From assembly GCA_902702965.1 (NCBI GenBank), contig CACRXP010001006.1:1-64000 (forward strand): 64,000 nt of DNA, in the 5' to 3' direction. Shown here piece after piece: positions 10,880-21,278 of this stretch (the first letter of the stretch is position 1; each line of letters starts with the position of its first letter). Source of the DNA: Spirometra erinaceieuropaei (lineage: Eukaryota > Platyhelminthes > Cestoda > Diphyllobothriidea > Diphyllobothriidae). The notes below the pieces were generated by a model. The model was not told where the DNA came from and searched no databases. It saw only the letters and a program-made list of their open reading frames with translations. A program made the translations under genes and the position numbers.

Positions 10880-11130
10880 ATGTCGACATAGTTGGCGCCT
10901 CGGCAATTAACGACTCGGACGCAGACTGATGAGCCGCCATCGCATCAGTTACGACCCCCTGCTGTGGTCGCGAGGGCTGTTAGCTCTAGAACGCATGTGG
11001 TCCCATGGCAGCTACTTACTATAAATGCTACAATCTTTGTGCCTCTACTATCCTTATCTGCGACTGTCTCTGATGATGGATGCGAGTGAGGATCCGAAAC
11101 ATCAGGCCAATAAACTTCTTGTTCTAGCGA
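10880..11130 (+). repeat. PLE terminal repeat with hammerhead, inside the RTE element
   Basis: Contains CAATTAACGACTCGGACGC, TATAAATGC and the hammerhead at 11066-11107, followed by the CCAATAAACTTCTTGTT stretch shared with positions 40-57. Related to 3550-3850 and 59050-59400. Confidence 0.6.
11066..11107 (+). ncRNA. Hammerhead ribozyme motif of a PLE
   Basis: Stem I GTCT (11066-11069) pairs with AGGC (11104-11107). CTGATGA is at 11070-11076. Stem II is closed by GGAT/ATCC. GAAAC is at 11096-11100, then ATC. The usual GTC is ATC here, which still fits the NUH rule but breaks the short self-complementary stem III. Confidence 0.6.
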
Positions 11131-11159
11131 GCGCGTCTTCTACTACCGAACTACTTTCT

Positions 11160-11505
11160 GGAGCTTGCCTGTTCGCCTCTATCGGAGACTGGAATGACCA
11201 TTTCTGGCCTACTGTTCGTCGTCAGACAGTCATGCCCAACCCCGATGTGTGCAACATCCCGGTCCCGATCCCACTCAGTGGTTAGAGCCTTGGACTTTTC
11301 ACCAACAGGTCGCTGGATCGAGCCCCAGGTGTTCCACACTTCGGGGTTGGGTATGACTGGCTTAAGACGGCTAATAAGCCCCAAATGACCATTCCGGTCT
11401 CCTTCGACTTTGTCGGTAATGCCATTCTGTCTGTATTACGCATTGCTATGCGGCTGCTGGCAGGGCACGAGAGAGCTCCGTAACGCGATCGGTGAGCGCC
11501 CCTCT
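11160..11505 (+). mobile_element. Hammerhead SINE copy, head-to-head, core mutated
   Basis: An inverted 3' half (about 11185-11260) is joined to a plus-strand copy with box B TCGAGCCCC and the usual downstream wording. The ribozyme core reads CTTAAGA and CAAA, so it is inactive. The copy extends into the GAGAGAGC...CGGTGAGCGCCCC stretch that starts the next unit in tandem copies elsewhere. It interrupts the RTE linker. Confidence 0.65.
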
Positions 11506-12335
11506 GCCATTAAATGAATCCTCATTAAGGAACCTGGCTCGAACCGTTTTTAGAAGACGTCTGCAAGGTCCTTTCACTGGTACAGTTACTGCGGTGTCAG
11601 TGGGTGTATCCAAAAACTTTCTCAGTTGCCCCATAGACCGGCGATTTTAATGAGGACCACTGGCTACTACCTTCCCCGTCGACTCGGGTCGTAAAACAAG
11701 ACCGGGTTTTTCTGCTCAGGGTCTCTATGATGCTGGACTGTCGAAGTTTGCCGACATCAAGGCGTATTGCGCGTGGCATTTTTGTTGCAGATGAGAGGTT
11801 AACTTTCAAGCGTGTACAAACGAGAACAGGGTTTGACTCATGATGGTTACAAGTTTCGGCATCAAGCATCAATCTACTATAATGAATGCAACTGTGGAAC
11901 CTCAGACTAACTAGAATGCAGTCGACCTGATTGACCTTATGGCCGTCGTCTAAGTAGCAGGTCGGCAGATATTTTTAGCAATGCTGGAAGTACGTGTAGG
12001 GAACAAGCGGCCAGTTCTGGCAAGCAAAGTTCAGCATTCTCTCAACACTGTCGCATCGCGAGCCAAACTCGAAGCGGCAAGCAAGTGGATTGTTTGAAGA
12101 GTCACCAAGTTTAGTTAGACCATTCCAGCCCCCCCCGCAAAAACCAGCAGATCACGGCAGGGGAGTCTTTCAACTGATGCTTGCATCCGCGAGTAAAAAA
12201 TATCATTATCGCGTTGTTCAGCAGCTGATGTTGGTGCATACACGGAGACGACAGTGCTGTTGATAAAATGACCCCTTAGTCGCACAAAGGCCATCCGGTC
12301 ATTGACTGGTCCCCAGGGTTGTGGAGCTCGTCGGT

Positions 12336-13235
12336 TCCCGCGAACGCCATAGCATGAATCATAATAATGTATTAGGACATGCTTTCTTTAGGTTTCTTGG
12401 GAACTATGAGTACAGTCATGTACCCAACAGCCGCTCGGATTATTCGTGCGAGGCTGTCTCCTCCAGTCTGTTGGCTCAAAAAATAACCACAAGACAGCAG
12501 TGGCAAGCAAACATATTTAATGGCGATTCACGGTCGCCATGCCACAGTTCCGTCATCGGGTTTTGCGGCATTTTATAAAGCTATCGGCGTGCTAGACCAC
12601 ACCATCGCTGCCGGTCCGCGACTGTTTATTCGCCAGATCCGAGAGTCCGTTTACTTCGCGGTTAGCCTTCGCTGAAGACCTTTCCACTATCCGCCACTAG
12701 CGCACGCGCCTGGTATGATCCTCGCCCCGGCCCACGATCTCAACGGCGTCAGAGGTGAATATGTATGTGTTTCGTCTGCATGACATGGGTAGCTACCTCC
12801 GACTTTGGGTCCAGACTATTCATGGACATCTGATGCACGTAAATTCACGCTTGCAGCCACCGGTCGGTTTTCCCATCGTAGATGCACACCCTGCAGCTGC
12901 AATGAAGTCGGTAGACAACGGCCGACATAACTTGCCAGCAGACTGCCGAGTCAGGTCTGTGGGCAAGTCCTAATCCGAATGGCGCAGGGGAAACGTCCTT
13001 TATGTCCGCGATCCACGAGAGGGGGAGGGTGACACAGGCCCCGATAAAATGAGGGTCTGACGCAGCCACAAGCGGAATTTGCTTGGCGCGTAGCCCGCCA
13101 AGTGCGTCATTTATTGAGAGCTGTGCGCATGTTTTTCCAATTTGGAAAGGTAAATAAGTAGTTGAGGTATCCGACCTCCATGAGCCTCTCCCGGTGAACA
13201 CTGTTTGTTCGGTAGAGTGAGCTCACCGATCGTTT
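12336..13235. other. No gene recognised
   Basis: Probably the 5' flank or untranslated region of the minus-strand RTE element at its left end. An overlapping 118-codon minus frame (12845-13201) is not recognisable. Confidence 0.3.
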
Positions 13236-13239
13236 TGTG

Positions 13240-13715
13240 CCTTATAGGCTCTGTCTCGAGCCCAACCGGCAGCCTCACAGCGGCGCATGATATAGGCAGT
13301 ATGCTATTACCGACAAAGACAAGGTAGACCGGAATGGCCATTTCTGACTTTTTAGCTGTCGTCAGTCATTCCAGTCTCCCTTGTCTTTGTCGGTAATTGC
13401 ATAATTCCTATATCATGCGCCGCTGTGCGACTACTGATTGGGCTCGAGAGAGAGCCTATAAGGCACAACGGAACGAGTGCGTTCCGTAAGAACGATTGGT
13501 GGGCGCCCCCTACCATCGACTATTCCCGATCGAAACCGACAGGGCAGCGGGCTCGCGACCCGGTGTTTAGGGGCATGAACTTCTAACTAACAGGTCGCAA
13601 GTTCGAGCCTCGGGTGTTCCACACTTCGGGGTTCAGTATGGCTGGCTGACGACGGCTAATAAGCCAGAAATGGCCAATCCAATCCCCTTTGTCTTTGTCG
13701 ATAATAACATACTAC
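13240..13715 (+). mobile_element. Hammerhead SINE copies in inverted and direct arrangement
   Basis: 13240-13345 is an inverted 3' portion facing a plus-strand 3' portion (13360-13480), a palindrome around GCGGCGCATGATATAGGC. This is followed by a fuller plus copy (13490-13715) with the CCCGATCGAAACCGACAGGG lead, tRNA-like boxes and a hammerhead. In that copy CTGACGA and GAAA are kept, but the base after stem III and stem I pairing are mutated. Confidence 0.7.
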
Positions 13716-14343
13716 TTCTTGTCCTTTTGATATGCCAACTGGGAGTCGCATTCTCACCAGTTTTGATGAATATTCGGGCATTTGTGTCGGTCTCAAGACT
13801 TGAATTTTAAGGCAGGTCCAGGTTCATCCCACTCAAAGAAAACATTGACTTCCACACCCAAAATAGCAAACTGGGCCATCCATGGGCTTTATTTTAGTTG
13901 AACTCTTTAAACTTCCTATGAAACACGGATTTAATTCATTAGGTCAAATATAGCTACTTATACGACCTAGGTAGAAACCAGTGTGTTGATTTGAAGGAGA
14001 GCTACTGAGCGCTTTGTGGTCTGTAGTTTCGCAAATACTCGCATACTCCGAGAGACAGTATTTGGGAAAACAACTTACTTAGACACTGCCATCGGAAACT
14101 GACAAAAATAAGCCAGAATAACCCAACTGCTTCGGTCTCCCAAGGCTTCTAGACAGCCACGACGATCAAAATCACAATAATAGATGAAAGTTCGTTCATC
14201 TTCAAAACCCTAGGGAAAGCTGAGTGTTTCTGCCTAGGACAAATAAGGGGAATTTTTTTAGAATGGTCTATTATATTTTGACCAGTTATTTGAACCAGAA
14301 AGTGGTTTCATTCAAAAGTGATTAAACTTAAGTATTGTCCTTT
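13716..14343. other. No gene recognised
   Basis: AT-rich intergenic sequence, with no frame or repeat family recognised. Confidence 0.4.
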
Positions 14344-14990
14344 TTATTTCCTCAGAGATTATCTACGAAGTTGGAGTAGAGCAGTTTATTCAAGGTCTGT
14401 AGACTCAGACTGGGAATTTTATGCATGAATATTTGGGCCAAAGTCCATCAAGCACGGCGGGTTACCGCGTAATATTCATTAACTACCGACAGGCAGCTAG
14501 CAGTATACTTCAGGCTAAGGTGATACCATACTAACAGCACAGGTACTAGCAAAAAGTCCATACACGTATGTTTCGCCGATATTCTGCCACTGCATGGCGC
14601 AGTTGCGAGGAGTTCGGCTCGTCAGTGGGTCCGCCAGCCTTCCCCGTCTGTTTTCTGGTAAATACTCCAATGCAGAAATTGTCGCTTTGACCCAAATATT
14701 CATAAATAAATTTTTTTGTCTGAGCCTATAGACCTTGAATAAACTGACCTACTCCAACTTCGTGGATACTTTCTTAGGAAATTAAAAAGCTACAATTTCT
14801 AAATTGGAGTATCTACCAGAAATTAGACAGGGAATGCTGGAGGGCCCACTGACGAGCCGAACTCCTCACAGTTACGCCATGCAGCGGCAGAATATCGGCG
14901 AAACACGCGTGTACGGGCTTTTGGCTAGTACCTGTGCTGTTAGTTTGGTATCGCCTTAACCTGAAGCTTAAACATATTTGAAACACGTCC
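14344..14990. repeat. Palindromic element M3, fuller copy
   Basis: Inner arms (about 14344-14425 and 14703-14790) and an outer pair (14515-14690 forward, 14800-14960 inverted) carry the GGCTCGTCAGTGGGTCC and CGCGTGTTTCGCCGATATTC-type blocks. The order of the arms shows that one M3 arm has been inserted into another. Non-coding. Confidence 0.6.
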
Positions 14991-15287
14991 TCCTTTTAAC
15001 ATGTCCCTAAAGTTTCCCATGGTTGGCCGAGAGCTGCGCAGGACAACCAGGAACACAAAGGCCTCAGAGGGATCTGCAAGAACTAATTAACTAAGCAAAC
15101 CACAGAGAAGAAGTGCTACACATGCCTGTGCTGTTAGTATGGTGCCACCTTGCCGTAGAGTATTCTGCTAGCTGCCTGTTAGTGAATATTACGGGAGTAG
15201 AGGGATTACACAACAATGCTTCCTGAAACGAGGCCGTATCAGTGAACGCATATCCTCTCATTCCTTGATGATCCGCTGAACCTGCGA
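14800..15287. repeat. Direct duplication, left copy
   Basis: Nearly the same sequence recurs 1342 bp downstream at 16142-16629. Shared blocks include ACACGTCCTCCTTTTAACATG, GGTTGGCCGAGAGCTGC and CATTCCTTGATGATCCGCTG. It includes one M3 arm plus about 300 bp of unrelated sequence, so it is a segmental duplication or a larger composite element. Confidence 0.7.
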
Positions 15288-15299
15288 ATATGATGCTGC

Positions 15300-15955
15300 C
15301 ACAACTATGCAAAAGTGCTTTCCAGGAAGCAGTTGACTTCATACACTGAATTTTGCGAGCTTACATAATCTTTTCACCTAAACTCTTGGTACCCTCGTCA
15401 AGGCCAGTTTTAAGTCAGTCCCAACAAAGGTTTTTGAAGTCAGTCGGTGTTTGCAGGGATGCTTTCAGCTGTTAGATATAGGTGTCATCGAATTAGTCAA
15501 AACTCAAGTAAGGAAATTAAACAAGCGCCATTAGGCGTCGTACTGGAAGAAAATTCAGTGCAGCTGACAACAATGTAGAAAGCACTGCACAAGACCGTTT
15601 GAGACATGATTTAATTAAATTATCACTTTACTCTAGAGGAGATAACGGATGTACCCTTTTTTCGGCTTCCCGATAATTAACATTCACCCGTAAACTTTTA
15701 TTGAATACACAGAATGTAGACTTGCAGATGTTAAAACCGTACACCTTCGGTTTTGCCAAACTAACAATACCGTACATTTATCAGGGAATGCAAAGTAAAA
15801 CGTTCGGGAGACCTCTTTTGATGGTCAGAGGTGAAACTCCTAGGAAACTTGAACTCCACGAAAATCAAATTTTTGTTAAATAAATACAGCCAGCCGATCA
15901 AATTGTGAAAAACTCAGCGGCCTTGGTAAGAATTGAACACAGGATATGAATAGTG
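15300..15955. other. No gene recognised
   Basis: Sequence between the two copies of the duplication. A 60-codon frame (15701-15883) is not supportable as a gene. Confidence 0.4.
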
Positions 15956-15961
15956 ATACTT

Positions 15962-16629
15962 CAGGCTAAGGTGATACCATACTAACAACACAGGTACTAG
16001 CAAAAAGCCCATACACGCGTGTTTCGCCGATATTCTGCCGCTGCATGGCGCAGCTGCGAGGGGTCCAGCTCGTCATTGGGTCCCCCAGCATTCCCCGTGT
16101 GTTTCCGGGTAGATACTCCAATTTAAAAAATTGTCGCTTTTTAATTTCCTCAGAAATTATCTACGAACTTGGGGAATGCTGGAGGGCCCACTGACGAGCC
16201 GAACTCCTCGCAGTTGCGCCATGCAGCGGCAGAATATCGGCGAAACACGCGTGTACGGGCTTTTGGCTAGTACCTGTGCTGTTAGTTTGGTATCACCTTA
16301 ACCCGAAGCTTAAGCATATTTGAAACACGTCCTCCTTTTAACATGTCCCCAATGTTTCCCATGGTTGGCCGAGAGCTGCCCAGGACAACCAGGAACACAA
16401 AGGCATCCGAGGGATCTTAAAGAACTAATTAACTAAGCAAAAACACAAAGAAGAAGTGCTGCGCATGCCTATGCTGTTGGTATGGTGTCACCTTGCCGTA
16501 GAGTATTCTGCTAGCTGCCTGTTAGTGAATATTACGGGAGTAGAGGGATTACACAACAATGTTTCCTGAGACGAAGCCGTATCAGCGAACGGATGTCCTC
16601 TCATTCCTTGATGATCCGCTGAACCCATC
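15962..16629. repeat. M3 copy with the right copy of the direct duplication
   Basis: A forward M3 arm (15967-16140) faces an inverted arm (16170-16305), then the duplicated unique block runs to 16629. This copy lacks the extra nested arm present at 14344-14800, which accounts for the different spacing. Confidence 0.65.
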
Positions 16630-17044
16630 TCAAACCCTCGTACTCATCGGCCTGGCTGACAACGGAAAACACATCAAAATGACTACTCATTTTTTTTTCG
16701 ATTGCGGTTTCTTTTTCAACTGCAAGCAAAAGCCCAGGCACGCTGCCGACTCAGTTCTCTCAATCAGGACACTGGCAACATTTCAAATGCTGAAGAACAT
16801 ATACATTCCGATGAGAAGTCCATAAAAATCATAAACTAAAACGCAAAGATTCGAAATATGCAAATGAATCACCTAAAGAAGAATATCTTTGCGTTCTCTT
16901 CGCAGTCAATGGTCCTTCCAGTGGTTTGGTCGTGGAACGTTGTACTCATGCAGCTGTAGAAGTCTATAAAAATTGAGCATCCTTTGTGAGAACAAACTAA
17001 AAATGTGCTAGTTCAACGAAATATTTAAAAATGTCGTCCTCTGA
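16630..17044. other. No gene recognised
   Basis: AT-rich sequence up to the 5' truncation point of the CR1 element. Confidence 0.35.
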
Positions 17045-19115
17045 AGGCGAATGCTCTAAATCTTGGTGTACGCATGAGAAGGGAAGAAGGATGCTGGTCG
17101 ATAACTGTGTTCACCAAGTCGTCTGACAACATTGACGTTGTGAATTGCCTTCCCCCGTTGGGTCAGAGTGACCATAAAGTTCTTATGTGGGAATACACCT
17201 TATTCTCCCTGCCTGCGCAACTACTCGATTCCCGACCCAATATTTGGCGCGCAGATTTCGAACAGATGAGAAGGGATCTTGGTCCTATAGACTGGGAATC
17301 CACTCTATCCGGCGATGTCGAAGAGGTTTGGTGTCAGTTCAAAGAGTTAGTCCACAACCTCATCTCCAACCACTGCCAATCATGCGCAGAAGACTAACAA
17401 ATAGACCCCGCTGGCTGACTCCGTCCTTAAAGAAGGAAGTTAACAAGAAGATGAAGCTGTGGAAAAGATCCCTGACGGACCGAACGCCAGAATCCGTAAG
17501 CAGTTATAAGTTACAGAGAAATCGGGTCAAAATTCTCATCGCCAGAGATCGAAAAGCCTTTGAAAAGGATCTTCTGAGCCGTGCCAGGGTTAATCCCAAA
17601 GTCCTCTACAGTTACATAAGACAGAGCACACGGAACAAAAATCCCGTCCCACTGCTGCGAACAGCCGAGGGAATGGAAATCTCCGACGACAAGGATAAGG
17701 CTGAACACCTCTCTCAATTCTTCCGGTCCTTCGTGAAAAGTGAACCTGATTTTTTCTCCCCCATTTGTGAAGACGAAGAAACGCCTACCCTTGAAGCCGT
17801 ATTCTTTACCGAAGCAATTGTTCGGAATGAGTTACTTAATCTGAAAGAATCGACCTCCCCAGGCCCTGATGCAATCCCCGCCAAGCTGCTGAAGGAGCTA
17901 GCTCCCGAAATATCCAAGCCATTAGCCTTGATCTTCCAAACGTCATTTCTTACTGGATGCCTGCCCTCTGATTGGAGATCCGCTACCATCACTCCGCTTT
18001 TTAAGAGAGGAAGTCATGCGTCTGCGAATAACTACAGGCCAGTGAGTCCTACCTCCATCTGTTGCAAAATCATAGAGAATATCATTAAGAAGGCCTTGAG
18101 GCAGTTCCTCGAGCAGCACCACCTCCTCTCGGATGCACAACATGGCTTTCGAAGTGGTAGGTCCTGCCTCACGAATCTGCTCTTTACGCTCGACCGCTGG
18201 ACTAAAGCACTCGATGAAGGTATTGTGGTGCACGCCATCTACATCGACTTCAAAAAGGCCTTCGACAGCGTTCCCCACCAACCTCTCTTGCACAAACTGC
18301 GCAACGCTGGAATTCGTGGACGCCTTCTTGTATGGGTCCAGAGCTTTTTTGGCTGGACGGTTCCAAAGAGTACAGGTCGGGCGTCAACAGTCCTCAGAGG
18401 TAAGCGTGGTGAGTGGCGTCCCACAGGGCTCTGTCTTAGGTCCCACGTTATTCCTCGTTTTTATAAATGACTGCGTCAAGGACTTAGACTGTGATACCAT
18501 CCTGTTTGCCGACGACATTAAATTGTGGAAAGTTATTCACAATGCGGCAGACGCAGACCACCTGCAAGCAAACCTGAACAGGCTCGAAGACTGGCGGAAG
18601 CGCTGGGTTATGCCCTTCAATAAATGCAAGTGCAACTTTCTTCAACTAGGCAGCTTCAGAGCCTCCAGCCCCAGGACTAACTTTCTAGACGGCAAACCAC
18701 TGCAACAGGTTGACTGTCAGAAGGACTTGGGTGTATGGATTACATCTTCACTCAAACCACCACTGCACTGCGCGAAGGCGGCTAAATCGGCTACGGCCAC
18801 ATTGCAACTCATTAGGCGAGCCTTTATGGGATTTGACCCTGACTGCTTTTCCAAAATATTTGGCACCTACGTGCGGACTCATCTAGAATACGCCATACAC
18901 GCGTGAAGAACTTTGACTGCCAAGGATTATACCGTCTTGGAGAAGGTCCAGAGACGGGCGACCAAAATGACACAAGGTCTGGGAGTACAGTCCTATTAAA
19001 CCAGACTGTCAACTCTCAACCTGTTCCCCCTTTCCTACAGGCAATTGCGTGGTGGCCTTATACTAACATTTCGCATCATCAACAGCCTAGACTGTTGTTT
19101 AGGTTCTACTGATTG
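17045..19115 (+). mobile_element. CR1-like non-LTR retrotransposon, 5' truncated
   Basis: Begins inside the endonuclease, with its last motif LPPLGQSDHKVL near 17150. A linker and reverse transcriptase follow: STSPGPDAIPAKLLKEL, YRPVSPTSICCKIIE, AQHGFRSGRSCLTNLL, YIDFKKAFDSVPH, SGVPQGSVLGPTLF and the catalytic FADDIKLW. The thumb and C-terminal region end at HLEYAIHA. Frameshifts occur near 17390 and within a T-run near 18345, and TGA replaces a conserved Trp codon at 18904. It is the best-preserved RT in the window but dead. Assignment to CR1 rather than another Jockey-group clade rests on these motifs only. Confidence 0.85.
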
Positions 19116-19504
19116 TTTCACTTAAGCTAACACGCCCACTTGCGCGGTCATCCCCTGAAACTACGCGCAGAGAAAGCAAGAATCAATGGACGAAAGTTCT
19201 TTTTCAGTAACAGAATGGTTGCAGTCAGTGACCCATCTCATGAAATGTTAGCCGAAATTCTGCAATGAGTCTTCGACTAGGAGGATTACTTAGGTAGGAT
19301 TTTAATACTGATTATCCTGCAGGATGTATTAGATATGCAAGGGCGCTGGTTTTTGACTGCCCTTCGTTTCGTAAAAGACGTCTATGCAAGGAGTGCGAGT
19401 TTTTCGCAGTGATTTTCGTCGTCCTTTTAAATGTAACTATATTTTATGGAGAACACGCCCAAAATTTTCATTCCTGTACTCGATGTAAGTATAAATCCAA
19501 GTGT

Positions 19505-19866
19505 ATTCTTACGGAACGAGTGAGTTCCGTAAGAAAGATCGGTGAACGTCCCCTACCATTGTATATTCCCGATCGAACCCGACAGGGCAACGGGCTCGTA
19601 GCCCAGTGGTTAGGGGCGTGGACTTCTAACTAACAGGGCGCGAGTTCCAGCCTCGGCTGTGCCGCACTTTAGGCTGGGTATGACTGGCTGACGATGGCTA
19701 ACAAGCCAGAAATGGCCATTCCAGTCTCCCTTGTCTTTGTTGGTATTAACTTACTGCCTATATCATGCGCCGCTGTGCGGCTGCTGGTTGGGCTCGAGAG
19801 AGCCCGTAAAGCACAGAGGCACTAATGAGTTCCGTAAGAACAATTGGCGAGCGCCCCCTACAATAG
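19505..19866 (+). mobile_element. Hammerhead SINE, full unit plus start of a second
   Basis: Starts at the imperfect palindrome CGGAACGAGTGAGTTCCGT and runs through the CCCGATCGAACCCGACAGGG lead. The tRNA-like box A is TAGCCCAGTGGTTAG, followed by a diverged box B and the hammerhead (19682-19726). The tail GCGCCGCTGTGCGGCTGC...CTCGAGAGAGCCC leads into a second GAGTTCCGTAAGAAC and the first ~30 bp of the next unit. This is a tandem, satellite-like organisation. Confidence 0.75.
19682..19726 (+). ncRNA. Hammerhead ribozyme, Sm-alpha-like, best preserved on the plus strand
   Basis: Stem I GACTGG (19682-19687) pairs perfectly with CCAGTC (19721-19726). Core CTGACGA is at 19688-19694. Stem II TGGCT/AGCCA is five perfect pairs with an AACA loop. 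GAAA is at 19709-19712. Stem III is the self-complementary ATGGCCAT, and cleavage is predicted after T19720. All invariant core bases are present. The variable core position is C instead of T, which the CUGANGA consensus allows. Confidence 0.7.
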
Positions 19867-20450
19867 TAAAAGATGCCTATGCAAGGAGTTTGAGTTTTTC
19901 GCATTGATTTTCGTTGTCCCTTTAAATTCAAATATATTTTCATAGAAAACACACACAAAATATTCATTCCCGTACTTGCTGGTCTTTTTAAACTTCATAT
20001 TCAAATAAAGAATACTTTTTGGTCTCAAAAAGTTTCAAAATATGAGATTTTTAAGACAATGAAATGTCCATTCATACAGCAGTGCGAAATTTTATGAGCT
20101 TTACATGACGTCTTCTCAAATGTGCGGCGGATTTAACTCAAAATTCCTTAAGAATTGAAAAAACCTCTTACAAACTCAAAAATGCTCGTTCTTCGAATAT
20201 AAACTTTAAGAAAGCAAAAGTTGCTGCCAAATGGGTACACGAAAGAATCCTGATGTGCGTGTTTTCTATGAAATGTATTCGAATTTGTAAGGAATCGAAA
20301 ACTAATATTAAAAGGTCACACCACTAAAGTAGTCACTTTTTTACCGAGTCGAAAAGAGGAACATTTAAAAGCCAAAATCTTGACGATTTCGAAATATTAC
20401 GGGATTATGCCGCAGGATAATCAATATCTCAATCCCATCGAAGAAATCCA

Positions 20451-21278
20451 TCCTAATCGGAACAGCATCTCAAACAGAATGCATCTACGTACTCGTGTGG
20501 AGCTTGGTTTCGCGTTGATGTAACATAAAACCGCTTGAAATTTTTGTTATCTGAAGGTTAGAGGAGAGAACAAACAAGCTCTTTAAATCAGTATCAGTAT
20601 CAGTCCTGGACTGTCAAGTATTTAGTAAATTAAAGTATGTTGTCGTTTGGGTATTATGTAGAATTCTTTTTAACTGGGCTCAGATTAATCCACACGAATA
20701 AAAATCCCGAAAATTTCGTAAATACAAGTACTCACTGGTCTCCATGTAGACAACGATGTGCAGTAAAGTGGCAATGGTAGGGAAATTGTGTTCTTTGTTT
20801 CAATTTCAGGTTATCTGACAGAGTCCTCTGATACGCTTGCGTCTGTTTATTTCTAGGACTGATCTTAAACCTCACCCTCACACACGGACCGCTTTGTTGT
20901 CTGGCAGACGGGCGAACATCAGAGTTCAGACCTACAGTTCTCTGACGGCTTGTGCCTCGCAAAAATACATCTCAAAACCAGTTTGAAGCCGTGTACACGA
21001 CCAAAAGCTGTGGAAAGTTCTGGAAAACTTCTCCACTGAGAACATGCACCCAATGTTTGTGCCGCTTTCAGACAAAATGGTGGCTGCACATGTTGAGTGA
21101 GTCAGAGTATCAGGCCCAACGCGTCCATGACCCGGTACTTTTAGTGACCTCTCGGCACAGAGCTACCCCGAGTTCGACATCTGACTTTATATGGCGTCGT
21201 CAGCCAGAGAATATGCGAACAAGCCATAAGAATCCGACGATTTATCCAAATTGCACGATTCGCTAGGCGAAAAAAATA
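20451..21278. other. No gene recognised
   Basis: Contains two open frames of 76 and 104 codons on opposite strands (20732-20962 and 20952-21266) with no recognisable similarity. Confidence 0.35.

Larger units (their letters stand above)
9389..12335 (-). mobile_element. RTE-like non-LTR retrotransposon, decayed and interrupted
   Basis: Read on the minus strand. An endonuclease remnant (12335-11940) includes VVSVYAPTS and a LLVFAG block in place of LGDFN. A linker (11872-11510) has RLDVGKLRQ. The RT region includes VPNDWSSGILVPLFKKGDKTR and a degraded GIRLIDVA (10857-10665), then a GARRAC-LL block and DLDYIDDIALL in place of the RT metal-binding box (10445-10240). The C-terminal part has KVFSSCIPEQEKAPL, VFDHHRLR-ILRVKYTDF and RRLWWFGHVLR (10230-9389). 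Frameshifts and three insertions inactivate it: a repeat at 10451-10665, a PLE terminal piece at about 10880-11130 and a hammerhead SINE at about 11160-11505. Confidence 0.8.
19222..20450. mobile_element. Palindromic MITE, family B, split by a hammerhead SINE
   Basis: The left end CAGTCAGTGACCCATCTCAT matches other family B ends, and the mirrored arm runs to about 20450 without its terminal ~25 bp. Tandem SINE sequence interrupts it at 19505-19866. About 110 bp of MITE sequence are present on both sides of the SINE. Confidence 0.7.

Noticed and set aside
17045..19115. The 427- and 257-codon frames as an active reverse transcriptase
   Set aside because: The frame changes in a T-run near 18345, TGA replaces a conserved Trp codon, and the endonuclease is truncated.
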